DNA of 64,000 nucleotides, taken from contig CAZPYJ010000002.1 of assembly GCA_964590645.1 (NCBI GenBank), forward strand, positions 62,001 through 126,000. The letters are read 5' to 3'. The notes beneath the pieces are model-generated. The model saw only the letters and a list, made by a program, of their open reading frames with translations, made no database searches and was not told the origin of the DNA. The translations under genes were made by a program, and so were the position numbers. This document shows positions 41,847 through 51,014 of this stretch, piece by piece. Position 1 is the stretch's first letter, and each line of letters begins with the position of its first letter. The DNA is from JAGNHN01 sp964590645. Its GTDB lineage: Bacteria > Bacteroidota > Bacteroidia > Bacteroidales > JAGNHN01.

Positions 41847-42956
41847 TTAAAGGGTTCCTCTGCGTTCCTGTTCGCGCTCAATGGATTCAAAAAGAGCCTG
41901 GAAGTTGCCTTTACCAAATGACTTTGCTCCTTTTCTTTGTATGATCTCATAGAAAACAGTGGGGCGATCCTGAACGGGTTTAGTGAAAAGCTGCAGCAGG
42001 TACCCTTCGTCATCGCGATCGATCAGGATGCCCAGCTTAGCCAGGTCTTTCAGGTTCTCATCAATCTCTCCAACCCGGTCCATCACTGTGTCATAGTAGG
42101 TATCGGGTACATAAAGAAATTCCACTCCCCGCTTTTTCAGCGCTCCCACGGTTTCGATGATGTTGTCGGTAGCCATAGCTACGTGCTGTACGCCTGCACC
42201 CCGGTAGAATTGTATATATTCTTCTATCTGGGATTTCTTGCGCCCTTCAGCCGGCTCATTGATCGGAAATTTAATGCGGCCATTGCCATTCGACATCACC
42301 TTACTCATCAGGGCGGTGTATTCTGTAGAGATGTCTTTGTCATCAAATGAAATCAGTTGGGTAAAGCCCATAACTTCAGCATAGAAATTCACCCATTTAT
42401 TCATTTCTCCCCAACCTACATTCCCGACCATATGATCCACGTACTTCAGGCCTACCGGCGCGGGACGGTACTCCGGCTCCCAGGGGATGAATCCCGGCAT
42501 AAAAGCGCCCCGGTAATTTTTCCGCTCCACAAAAAGGTGTATGGTTTCACCATAAGTATGGATACCGCAAACCACGACTTCTCCCTTGTCATCCTTCATA
42601 ACTTCCGGTTCTTTGTAGGCCTTGGCGCCCCGCTTTACGGTTTCTTCAAAGGATTTCCGGGCATCGTCCACCCAAAGGGCGATGAATTTTACGCCGTCGC
42701 CGTGTTCATCAAGGTGACGGCCAATGTCCGTGCCCGGTACCAGGGCAGTGGTAAACACAAAGGTGATCTTGTCCTGGCGCAGGACATAGGATGTTTTTTC
42801 CTTATCTCCGGTTTCAAGTCCGCGGTAAGCCAGGGGCTGAAATCCGAAAGCGGTTTGATAATAGTGGGCTACCTGTTTGGCATTGCCCACATAAAACTCA
42901 ACGAAATCCGTCCCGTTCAGGGGAAGAAAATCGGCACTGGGGTCAAGGTTTGTCAT
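41847..42956 (-). CDS. hppD: 4-hydroxyphenylpyruvate dioxygenase
   Basis: The 369-residue protein shows the two vicinal-oxygen-chelate halves and the iron ligands: His of YVDHMVGNV, His of GVQHVAMATDNI and Glu of VFYEIIQRKG. It converts 4-hydroxyphenylpyruvate to homogentisate with O2. It lies 13 bases after hmgA. The aminotransferase that makes its substrate from tyrosine is not in the window. Confidence 0.96.
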   Translation of the reverse strand: MTNLDPSADFLPLNGTDFVEFYVGNAKQVAHYYQTAFGFQPLAYRGLETGDKEKTSYVLRQDKITFVFTTALVPGTDIGRHLDEHGDGVKFIALWVDDARKSFEETVKRGAKAYKEPEVMKDDKGEVVVCGIHTYGETIHLFVERKNYRGAFMPGFIPWEPEYRPAPVGLKYVDHMVGNVGWGEMNKWVNFYAEVMGFTQLISFDDKDISTEYTALMSKVMSNGNGRIKFPINEPAEGRKKSQIEEYIQFYRGAGVQHVAMATDNIIETVGALKKRGVEFLYVPDTYYDTVMDRVGEIDENLKDLAKLGILIDRDDEGYLLQLFTKPVQDRPTVFYEIIQRKGAKSFGKGNFQALFESIEREQERRGTL

Positions 42957-42969
42957 TGTATGGCAGGTT

Positions 42970-44130
42970 TTAAGATTCTAACCAGGATTTGTAGTAGTCT
43001 TTGTCTTCAATTTGCAAGGCATCTTCGGTTAACCAGAGTGGACGGAAGGTGTCCACCATTACAGCCAGCTCTTTGGTTTCTTTTGCTCCTATGCTTTTCT
43101 CTACCGTCCCCGGATGCGGACCGTGGGGAATGCCGATGGGATGAAGGGTGATCTGTCCCTGCTCTACGTGCTTGCGGCTCATAAAATCGCCGTCCACGTA
43201 GTACAGCACTTCATCCGATTCCACATTGCTGTGATTGTAGGGAGTTGGTATTGCCAGGGGATGGTAATCATAGAGCCTGGGCACAAAGGCGCAGGTAACA
43301 AAAGTGCCGGCATCGAAAACCTGATGAACCGGAGGGGGCTGATGCACCCTTCCGGTGATGGGTTCAAAATCGTGGATGGAGAAAGCATAAGGATAGAGGT
43401 ATCCGTCCCAGCCAATCACATCAAAAGGATGGGTGGCATAATGATAGGGATAGAGTTGATCCTCCTTTTTGATGTACACCAGGAAGTCCCCTTCCTGATC
43501 GAAAGTCTCCAGTTGCTGTGGTTCGCGGATATCGCGTTCGCAGAAGGGAGCGTGTTCTTCCAGCTGTCCGGCCCGGTTGACGTAGCGTTTCGGGAAACGG
43601 AAATGGGTGAAGGATTCCACGATAAAAAGACGGTTGTCCTCCGAATCAAATTCCATCTGATAAATCGTACCCATCGGGATGACCAGGTGGTCGCCATACT
43701 CAAAGCGTAACTTCCCGTACATCGACTTGAGGGTTCCCGAGCCTTTATGCACGAAAATCATTTCGTGGGCAGAGGAGTTTTTAAAGAAATAGTCGTTCAT
43801 CGACTTACGGGGGGCAGCCAGGCTGATATAGAGGTCCTTATTCACCAAAACATATTTCCGGCTGTGCAGGTAATCCTCTTCCGGTTCCACTTTGAAACCC
43901 TGAAAGCTGCGGTGTTGCATATTATTCTTCACGGCGATGCGGGGGGCAAGATCGCGGGCTTCGCCGATATGCCTGACCAGGGTCGGTGGATGACAGTGGT
44001 AGGTGAGGGAGTACACATCAGAGAAGCCTTCGGTGGATACCAGTTGCTCGGCATACAAGCTGCCATCAGGCTTGCGGAACTGGGTGTGTCTTTTAGGGGG
44101 TATTTGCCCCAGGCGATGATAATGTGGCAT
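42970..44130 (-). CDS. hmgA: Homogentisate 1,2-dioxygenase
   Basis: The 386-residue cupin enzyme has the iron ligands in YNHSNVESDEVLYYVDGDF (His and Glu, here split by a short loop) and HPIGIPHGPHPG (His). It opens the homogentisate ring to maleylacetoacetate. It is shorter than the ~430-residue human-type enzyme but normal for Bacteroidota. It is the first gene of the operon, 28 bases behind the -7 box of the best promoter in the window. Confidence 0.94.
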   Translation of the reverse strand: MPHYHRLGQIPPKRHTQFRKPDGSLYAEQLVSTEGFSDVYSLTYHCHPPTLVRHIGEARDLAPRIAVKNNMQHRSFQGFKVEPEEDYLHSRKYVLVNKDLYISLAAPRKSMNDYFFKNSSAHEMIFVHKGSGTLKSMYGKLRFEYGDHLVIPMGTIYQMEFDSEDNRLFIVESFTHFRFPKRYVNRAGQLEEHAPFCERDIREPQQLETFDQEGDFLVYIKKEDQLYPYHYATHPFDVIGWDGYLYPYAFSIHDFEPITGRVHQPPPVHQVFDAGTFVTCAFVPRLYDYHPLAIPTPYNHSNVESDEVLYYVDGDFMSRKHVEQGQITLHPIGIPHGPHPGTVEKSIGAKETKELAVMVDTFRPLWLTEDALQIEDKDYYKSWLES

Positions 44131-44158
44131 TGCTCTTTTCTTATTTAGATTGAATAAA

Positions 44159-44188
44159 CAAAAGTACTAAATGATATGGAATGTTCAA
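44159..44188 (-). promoter_or_regulatory. Promoter of the tyrosine degradation operon (TTG-N19-TACTTTTG)
   Basis: On the minus strand a -33 TTG (44186-44188) and a full -7 match TACTTTTG (44159-44166) are exactly 19 bases apart, the preferred Bacteroidota spacing. The -7 box ends 28 bases before ATG 44130. No operator-like inverted repeat is obvious around it. Confidence 0.75.
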
Positions 44189-44397
44189 TTGTTGTTGCAG
44201 TTCATAGCTTCATCCTGCGGTAGGGCAGGGATGCACTCTGCCAGCTGCGCCGCGGATAGGGGTAAGGCAGGCTGAACCGGCATCTTTTACATTAAATACT
44301 GTCTAAAGAAAAACCAAAGTCTTTCCTAAAGTCATATCCGTCAGCGCTTTATGCATCCTGATCTTGTTCTCAGGAGGGAATGGAAAGAAGTTTCAAT

Positions 44398-46665
44398 TCA
44401 AAAGGTCAATCCGGTTTCTCCGGCACTCAGCCTTTGCACCCGTCGGACTCCCTTGACCTGTCTCAGCGCATTGAGGATTTCCTGCAACTGATCGGTATTG
44501 AAGACCAGAAACATAATGATGCCTTCCATCACCTCTCCACTGCTGCTCATATTAAAGGATCGGATATTGAGCTGATGTTTTTCTGTAATGATGCGGGTAA
44601 TATCAATGATGAGTCCGGGCTTATCCAGGCCCTGTACCTTGATGCCGGTCAGAAAGGCCACCGGCTCGTGGCTGGTCCATTTGGATTTTATAATCCGATC
44701 GCCGTATCGCGACAAGAGTTGTATGGCCTCCGGGCAATTACTGCGATGCAGTTCGGTATTGTCTCCCAAATGGATTACGCCGATCACATCGTCACCGGGT
44801 ATGGGGTGACAACAGGGAGAAATTTGATAGACAGAGGTGTCGATATTGCCTTCCTGGAGCAGCTCTTTCGCATTTTCCTGTACCTTATTCCGGATGGCCA
44901 GTTCAAGTTCGTGGCCTGATTCTGTTTTTCCACGGGAGAAAGGTCGGCTGAGGCGTTGAAACCAGCTGCGTTTTTGCTCCATTGCATAACATTCCCTGGC
45001 TTCTTTGATGCCAATATTTTGTTTGGCAAGATCATAGTGCAAGTCGATCAGACTACGTCTTCCTGTATATTGCTGCAAGCGGAATACACTCATCTTATTG
45101 ACTTCCAGCCCCAACTGATCAAAAATACTTTCCAGCACTTTGCGCCCCTCGTCGAAATAGGCTTTTCTTTCTTCCTTGAGCGCATCTTTGATGTAGGATC
45201 GGGCCCTGGCTGTCACGACAAACTTGAGCCAGTCTTCCTGAGGCTGCTGTTTGCGGCTGGTAATGATCTCCACCTGGTCGCCGGTACGCAGGGGATGACT
45301 GAGGGGCACCAGCTTATAGTTCACTTTTGCCCCAATGCTGGTCATTCCGATTTCTGAATGGATGTGGAAAGCAAAATCCAGGGCGGTTGATCCACCCGGG
45401 AGGGTTCGCATTTCACCTTTGGGCGTAAAGACATAGATTTCATCGGTGAAGAGGTTCAGCTTAAAGTCGCTGAGAAAGTCCAGGGCATTCTCTTCGCTCT
45501 CTCCCTGCAGCAGTTCCCTGACCCTGTTCAGCCAGTTATCCAGAGCCGATTCCGCATTGCTGCCTTTATATTTCCAGTGCGCAGCATAGCCCTTTTCGGC
45601 AATCTCATCCATCCGCCTGGTTCTGATCTGCACCTCCACCCACTTGCCCGTATGGCTCATCAGGGTTGTATGCAGGGCTTCGTATCCATTGGCCTTAGGA
45701 AAAGATATCCAGTCGCGAAGTCGGTCGTGATTAGGAGTATAGAAATCAGTGATGATGGAGTAGACGCGCCAGCAATCGTATTTTTCCTGATCCCCCGAAG
45801 AATTGATCACGATGCGAATGGCAAAGAGATCATAGACTTCCTCAAGAGGGATCTCTTTCTTCTTCATTTTTTGCCAGATGGAATAGATCGACTTGGTTCT
45901 TCCGAATATCTCAAAGTCGATATCCTTATCTGTCAATGCCTTACGGATAGGATGCACAAACTCGCTGATGAAGGCCAGGCGCTCTTCCTCCGATTCTTTC
46001 AGCTTTTTCCGGATGGCATCGTAAATTTCCGGCTCGGTATACTTCATTGCCAGGTCTTCCAGGTCGCTCTTAATGGCAAACAATCCGAGTCGGTGCGCAA
46101 GAGGAGCGTACAGGTAAGTGGTTTCCGAGGCGATTTTCAATTGTTTTTGCGGTGGCATTGAATCGAGGGTCCGCATATTGTGCAGGCGATCTGCCATCTT
46201 AATCAGGATGACACGGACGTCATCAGAGAGGGTCAGGAGCATTTTCTTGAAATTCTCTGCCTGTATGGAGGCCGTATTCTGGTTGAAAATGCCCTTTATT
46301 TTGGTCAAGCCGTCGATGATACGGCTCACCTTTTCTCCAAACAAACCTTCAATATCTTCCAGGGTGTAATCCGTATCTTCCACCACATCGTGGAGCAGTG
46401 CGCAAATGATTGAGGTTGTGCCCAGTCCCAGCTCTGCGGCCACAATGTACGCCACTTCGAGGGGATGATAGATGTAGGGTTCTCCGGTACGGCGGCGCAT
46501 ATCCTTGTGAGCCTCCACCGCCAGGTTGAGGGCTTTACGCACCAACAGCTTGTCCTCCTTGTCGGAAGGCGTTTTCCAGGCGCGCAGCAGGCGGGCGTAA
46601 CGCTGTAGAATCTCCACACGCTCTTCCCTCAGGTTATATGTCTTCAATACCAGAGATTCCGGCAT
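44398..46665 (-). CDS. Bifunctional (p)ppGpp synthetase/hydrolase (RelA/SpoT)
   Basis: From ATG 46665 the product is 755 residues. An HD hydrolase domain (H92-D93 in ALLHDVVEDT), the synthetase domain (FGRTKSIYSIWQKM, AIRIVINS), a TGS domain (IYVFTPKGEMRTLPGGSTALDFAFHIH split over the fold), a conserved-cysteine segment (ISPCCHPIPGDDVIG) and a C-terminal ACT domain follow in order. It makes and degrades the stringent-response alarmone. The HD site looks intact, so both activities are likely. A TTTG-N21-TAACTTTG promoter overlaps the earlier TTG at 46692 and excludes it as a start. Confidence 0.95.
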   Translation of the reverse strand: MPESLVLKTYNLREERVEILQRYARLLRAWKTPSDKEDKLLVRKALNLAVEAHKDMRRRTGEPYIYHPLEVAYIVAAELGLGTTSIICALLHDVVEDTDYTLEDIEGLFGEKVSRIIDGLTKIKGIFNQNTASIQAENFKKMLLTLSDDVRVILIKMADRLHNMRTLDSMPPQKQLKIASETTYLYAPLAHRLGLFAIKSDLEDLAMKYTEPEIYDAIRKKLKESEEERLAFISEFVHPIRKALTDKDIDFEIFGRTKSIYSIWQKMKKKEIPLEEVYDLFAIRIVINSSGDQEKYDCWRVYSIITDFYTPNHDRLRDWISFPKANGYEALHTTLMSHTGKWVEVQIRTRRMDEIAEKGYAAHWKYKGSNAESALDNWLNRVRELLQGESEENALDFLSDFKLNLFTDEIYVFTPKGEMRTLPGGSTALDFAFHIHSEIGMTSIGAKVNYKLVPLSHPLRTGDQVEIITSRKQQPQEDWLKFVVTARARSYIKDALKEERKAYFDEGRKVLESIFDQLGLEVNKMSVFRLQQYTGRRSLIDLHYDLAKQNIGIKEARECYAMEQKRSWFQRLSRPFSRGKTESGHELELAIRNKVQENAKELLQEGNIDTSVYQISPCCHPIPGDDVIGVIHLGDNTELHRSNCPEAIQLLSRYGDRIIKSKWTSHEPVAFLTGIKVQGLDKPGLIIDITRIITEKHQLNIRSFNMSSSGEVMEGIIMFLVFNTDQLQEILNALRQVKGVRRVQRLSAGETGLTF

Positions 46666-46689
46666 AATCTGTGTAACTGTCTTTCTCAG

Positions 46690-46722
46690 CAAAGTTATTT
46701 AAAAATGCCACAGCCGCTCAAA
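46690..46722 (-). promoter_or_regulatory. Promoter of relA/spoT (TTTG-N21-TAACTTTG)
   Basis: On the minus strand a -33 TTTG (46719-46722) and a full -7 box TAACTTTG (46690-46697) are 21 bases apart; the box ends 24 bases before ATG 46665. Confidence 0.65.
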
Positions 46723-46788
46723 CCCCGGGAAGGGTTAATTGTTAGGTAAGGACTATCTTTCAAGAAATCACCTCGTGAGAGGTTTTTG

Positions 46789-46796
46789 TACCTTTG
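46789..46796 (+). promoter_or_regulatory. -7 box (TACCTTTG) for the gliding-type surface protein gene
   Basis: This is a full TAnnTTTG match 30 bases before ATG 46827. The in-frame TTG at 46794 lies within it and is unlikely as a start. Confidence 0.45.
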
Positions 46797-46826
46797 AAAC
46801 CGGGTAGTCTAAGTCTGCCCCTGAAA

Positions 46827-49400
46827 ATGAAAAAGCTGTTTATCCTGAGTTTATGCCTGATGTTTCCCCTGCAGTGGCTATTGGCCACCCATCAGAGGGC
46901 CGGTGAGATAACATACCGGCATATCAGCGGACTCACATACGAGTTCACCATCCTGACCTACACTTTCGCACCCAGCCCGGCCGACAGACCTGAATTGCTG
47001 ATTGAGTGGGGAGACGGCAGCTCCGCCATCCTGCCCCGGGTTGAAAGGTCTGATTTTCCGAACGATATCCGCCGAAACGTATACCGGGGTCAGCATACCT
47101 ACAGCGGGCCAAACCGCTACATCATCTCGGTTGAGGATCCCAACCGGAACTATGGAGTGATCAACATTCCCAACTCCGTGAATGTACCATTATACATAGA
47201 AACAGAGCTGATTATCAACCCTTTTCTGGGCCCCAACAACAGCCCGGTATTGACTATTCCTCCCATCGACAATGGCTGTGTGGGCATTCCCTACCTGCAT
47301 AATCCCGGAGCCTACGATCCGGATGGAGACAGTCTTTCCTACCGCCTGATCGACTGCAAAGGAGCAGGAGGACTCAATATTCCGGGATACACCCTGCCGC
47401 CTGCTTCTGCCTCTTTTGCCCTAAATCCGGTTACGGGAGATTTGATATGGAACAGTCCTACTATGCAAGGGGAGTTTAATATTGCCATCCTCATCGAAGA
47501 ATGGCGCAACGGGATCAAGATCGGATCGGTGATCCGAGATATGCAGATCACCATCGTGGCCTGCAATCAGCAGCCTCCCGAAATCGCAGCACTGCAAGAC
47601 ACCTGTGTCACCGCAGGTACTTTTCTGGCTTTTCCGGTGACCGCCACCGACCCTGACGGGGATATGATCACCCTGACCGGGAGCGGCGCCCCGCTTCAGC
47701 TCAGTGTCAGTCCGGCCGATTTCGACACGGTTTACGGGCTGTCAAATGTGAACGGACTCTTTGTCTGGCAGACCCACTGCCAGCACGTGCGAAAGCAAGC
47801 CTACACTATGTACTTTAAGGCACAGGATGACGGCTTTCCGGTGCGCCTGGTAGACATTGAAACCATACGCATTACAGTAGTTGGACCGGCTCCGGAAAAC
47901 CTCACGGCTGAAGCCTTCGGGAACGGCATCAACCTCAGTTGGGATCCCAGCCCCTGCCCCAATGCCAGCGGATATTCCATCTATCGCCGAATCGACTCAT
48001 CCGGTTTTGTTCCTGACCATTGTGAGACGGGAGTGCCCGCCTATACGGGCTATAAAAAGATAGGGCAATGGAATAGTGTGGATTCCCTGCAATTCAGGGA
48101 TGAAGGCGAAACGGACGGCCTCATACAGGGAGCCCTGTATTGTTATCTCGTTGTAGCAGATTATCCCGACGGGGCAGAGAGTTATGCCTCCAACGAAGCG
48201 TGTGCCAGCCTCAAAAGAGACGTGCCCATCCTTATCAATAACAGTGTGGAACGCACCCACCCCGACAGCGGGCGGATCTTCCTCCGATGGGTGCAGCCCA
48301 CCGAGTTGGATATGATCCAAACCCCCGGCCCTTTCCGCTACCGCATTCACAGGGCCGCAGGGAACAGCCCCTTTATCCTGATCGACTCACTGGAGGGCCT
48401 GACGGATACCACTTATGTGGACAGCCTGATCAATACCACCGCTCAGGCATACACTTATAACATTGAACTGATCAACCTGACACCGGGAAATGTCTTCTCA
48501 GCCGGATTCTCCGGCCCGGCCCCTTCTGTTTTTCTGAATATTATCCCAACAGATGAAAGCCTGCTTTTGCAATGGAGTGATCCGGTACCCTGGACGAATT
48601 ACCAATATGTGGTTTACAAGCTGGATGAAAGCCTGGGAAGTTTCTTCCCCCTGGATACAGTAACGGTCAACAGTTATACCGACACAGGCCTGGTTAACGG
48701 CGAGATCTACTGTTACAAAATCCAAGCTTTCGGTGCTTACGGACGCCCGGATCTTCCTGCTCCCCTGATCAACTGGTCGCAGGAAAACTGTGGTGAACCC
48801 CTCGATAATGTGGCCCCCTGCAAGCCCAGGATATGGGTTAAAACAGATTGTGATATCCCCGCCAACATTGTTTTCTGGGATGCCCTTTACGGCTTCTGCC
48901 CGGACGACATCGAGAGGTATGAAGTATATTATGCTCCCCGATCAGGACAAGATCCCATCCTGCTTGCCACCGTATATGGTATGGAACAAAACAGCTACAT
49001 CCACTCCGGTGCCCTGAGCATTGCCGGATGCTATTATGTGGTAGCCATTGATACCATCGGGAACCGCAGCCCATTCAGCGAAGCGCACTGCATTGATATT
49101 GATTCCTGCAATCTTTACGAACTGCCCAATGTATTCACTCCCAACGGAGACGGCTACAATGACCTTCTCATTCCTTTCCCCTATAATTCAGTGCAGAAAG
49201 TAGATATGACCCTCTTTAACCGATGGGGCGGCATCGTTTACCAAACTGAAGACCCCGACATTTTATGGGACGGAAAGCATAAGGATAGCCGGCAGGATTG
49301 CAGTGAGGGGGTTTATTACTATGTTTGCGACGTATATGAAATTCGCCTCGACGGACCCGCAAAACGCCGTATACAGGGCGTAGTGCACCTGCTGAGGTAA
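46827..49400 (+). CDS. Surface protein with gliding-motility-associated C-terminal domain
   Basis: From ATG 46827 the product is 857 residues with a signal peptide (LFILSLCLMFPLQWLLA). The N-terminal ~250 residues (THQRAGEITYRHISGL, IEWGDGSSAILPRV) are a domain repeatedly found in Bacteroidota T9SS cargo. Then come Ig/fibronectin-III-like domains (PAPENLTAEAFGNGINLSW), and the last ~85 residues are a type B, gliding-motility-associated tail (LPNVFTPNGDGYNDLL, TLFNRWGGIVYQ, ending VVHLLR). It is probably exported by T9SS and attached to the surface. ribE follows by 15 bases. Confidence 0.86.
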   Translation: MKKLFILSLCLMFPLQWLLATHQRAGEITYRHISGLTYEFTILTYTFAPSPADRPELLIEWGDGSSAILPRVERSDFPNDIRRNVYRGQHTYSGPNRYIISVEDPNRNYGVINIPNSVNVPLYIETELIINPFLGPNNSPVLTIPPIDNGCVGIPYLHNPGAYDPDGDSLSYRLIDCKGAGGLNIPGYTLPPASASFALNPVTGDLIWNSPTMQGEFNIAILIEEWRNGIKIGSVIRDMQITIVACNQQPPEIAALQDTCVTAGTFLAFPVTATDPDGDMITLTGSGAPLQLSVSPADFDTVYGLSNVNGLFVWQTHCQHVRKQAYTMYFKAQDDGFPVRLVDIETIRITVVGPAPENLTAEAFGNGINLSWDPSPCPNASGYSIYRRIDSSGFVPDHCETGVPAYTGYKKIGQWNSVDSLQFRDEGETDGLIQGALYCYLVVADYPDGAESYASNEACASLKRDVPILINNSVERTHPDSGRIFLRWVQPTELDMIQTPGPFRYRIHRAAGNSPFILIDSLEGLTDTTYVDSLINTTAQAYTYNIELINLTPGNVFSAGFSGPAPSVFLNIIPTDESLLLQWSDPVPWTNYQYVVYKLDESLGSFFPLDTVTVNSYTDTGLVNGEIYCYKIQAFGAYGRPDLPAPLINWSQENCGEPLDNVAPCKPRIWVKTDCDIPANIVFWDALYGFCPDDIERYEVYYAPRSGQDPILLATVYGMEQNSYIHSGALSIAGCYYVVAIDTIGNRSPFSEAHCIDIDSCNLYELPNVFTPNGDGYNDLLIPFPYNSVQKVDMTLFNRWGGIVYQTEDPDILWDGKHKDSRQDCSEGVYYYVCDVYEIRLDGPAKRRIQGVVHLLR

Positions 49401-49415
49401 GCGAAAGGAGAGATT

Positions 49416-50024
49416 ATGTTTACCGGTATTGTTGAAGGAATGGCCCGCGTGGTGGGCATAGCACAGGAGCAGAGCAATTTTCATTTTACCCTGCAAACCC
49501 CCATCGCCAAAGAGCTTAAAGTGGATCAGAGCCTGGCCCACGATGGCACCTGCCTGACGGTAGTGAAGGTGGACCGCGAAAAGGAACAGTATGTCGTAAC
49601 CGCGATTCAGGAAACCCTCGACAAAACCAATCTGGGCAGCTGGGAGGTGGGTTACGAGGTGAACCTGGAACGATCAATGCTGGCACACAGCCGTTTCGAC
49701 GGCCATATCGTGCAAGGCCACGTGGACCAAACGGCAGTGTGTACCAAAGTGGAAGAAACCGACGGCAGCTGGAAATTCACCTTCCGCTACGATCCGGGAA
49801 AAGGCAATTTTACCGTGAGCAAAGGCTCCATCTCCGTTAACGGAGTCAGCCTGACGGTGGTAGATTCCGAAAAAGACCATTTCTCCGTCGCCATCATTCC
49901 CTATACCTATCAGGTCACCAATTTTCACAACTTCAAAGAAGGGAGCGTCGTCAATATTGAATTTGACATCCTGGGGAAGTATGTGTCACGCCTGCTGGAA
50001 GAACGCTTCGGGCCGCAAGGCTGA
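49416..50024 (+). CDS. ribE: Riboflavin synthase alpha subunit
   Basis: This 202-residue protein begins MFTGIVEGMARV and holds two lumazine-binding barrels, each with a typical segment: SLAHDGTCLTVV and GSISVNGVSLTVV, plus GHIVQGHVDQTA. It dismutates two 6,7-dimethyl-8-ribityllumazine molecules to riboflavin. A clear Shine-Dalgarno AAAGGAG (49404-49410) sits 5 bases from the ATG, unusual in a phylum that rarely uses one. It has no promoter of its own and probably reads through from the gliding-type protein gene; no FMN riboswitch is seen. Confidence 0.95.
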   Translation: MFTGIVEGMARVVGIAQEQSNFHFTLQTPIAKELKVDQSLAHDGTCLTVVKVDREKEQYVVTAIQETLDKTNLGSWEVGYEVNLERSMLAHSRFDGHIVQGHVDQTAVCTKVEETDGSWKFTFRYDPGKGNFTVSKGSISVNGVSLTVVDSEKDHFSVAIIPYTYQVTNFHNFKEGSVVNIEFDILGKYVSRLLEERFGPQG

Positions 50025-50101
50025 TGGATATACAGTCAAACCGCCGGGATTAGGCCATACCATCCATCCCGAATGATCTGAGCATTCAGAAGACACAAAG
50101 G

Positions 50102-50980
50102 CTATTTCACTACAAACTTTCCATAGGCACCCTTCCATTCCGGGGTGATAAGTCGATAGAAGTAGATGCCAGGGCAGAAGTCGGAAGCAGGAATAGGTAT
50201 TCCCTTTGATCGTACGGGATACGATCTGACCCTGACTCCATTGACAGCATAAACCTCCAGCAGGGCACCGGAAAAATCCAATTCAGCGTCGATGGTTAGG
50301 GTGGATATGGAAATGACAGGATTCGGATAAATAGTGATGCTTAAATCCTGTGAAACAGGCTCCCGGAGGCCAACCGTATTGTAATAACAGAGTGAGAAAT
50401 TGGTGTCGGCATACATCAGAACATCATTTTCAAAATAGCACAGAAGATAGTGGTTGGCACCTACCAGGCCGCCGTAACCACTTTGTAAAAGACCGAACAT
50501 ACTACCGATGCCTTCAACCCAGGCCTCTGGTGGAAGGAAATTGATCCGCTTTCGTTTTTCATTGTTTATCCAGACGGAATCTATGCTGTTTACGTAGAGC
50601 GGATTGAAGGCTTGCTCTCTGAGGACGACAGCATCCCCTACCTCCAGGCCGAAGTCATAGATGAGTAAATCGGCAGTATCCTGCAGCCCCCGGTAATACA
50701 CTTTTCCATTTCCATTTTCACGTACATAGGCCTGCAAACTCCAGTTGGTCTGGCTTTGATCTGTGGAAATCATTAGCTTGTAATACGATACGGAGTCGAT
50801 GGTCACAAGTCCACTGACTTTGTGGAAATCCGTAGCAAAAGCGTGTGGTGGCGGCCCACCCCAGGAAGGTGTAATACTCAGGTGGCTCCACATCTTTGTG
50901 GTATCCAACAATGACTCCTGGGCACAGATACAGGCCAGGCACGCCACGTGAAGAAACAAAAAACAGAAGATCTTTTTCAT
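50102..50980 (-). CDS. Secreted protein with T9SS sorting tail, unknown function
   Basis: From ATG 50980 the product is 292 residues with a signal peptide (FCFLFLHVACLACICAQ). The frame is open to 51037, but the export signal starts at 50980. The central ~180 residues (DSVSYYKLMISTDQSQTNWS, YRGLQDTADLLIYDFGLEVGD) form a beta-rich domain common in T9SS cargo without a named function. The last ~80 residues are a Por sorting tail (LSITIYPNPVISISTLTI, ending YGKFVVK). Confidence 0.78.
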   Translation of the reverse strand: MKKIFCFLFLHVACLACICAQESLLDTTKMWSHLSITPSWGGPPPHAFATDFHKVSGLVTIDSVSYYKLMISTDQSQTNWSLQAYVRENGNGKVYYRGLQDTADLLIYDFGLEVGDAVVLREQAFNPLYVNSIDSVWINNEKRKRINFLPPEAWVEGIGSMFGLLQSGYGGLVGANHYLLCYFENDVLMYADTNFSLCYYNTVGLREPVSQDLSITIYPNPVISISTLTIDAELDFSGALLEVYAVNGVRVRSYPVRSKGIPIPASDFCPGIYFYRLITPEWKGAYGKFVVK

Positions 50981-51014
50981 TGTGGTATGATAGGAAGGTG
51001 AGAGGTTCTCTCTT

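Noticed and set aside
46690..46692. TTG start for relA/spoT nine codons upstream
   Set aside because: The TTG lies in the -7 promoter box, so it would not be in the transcript.
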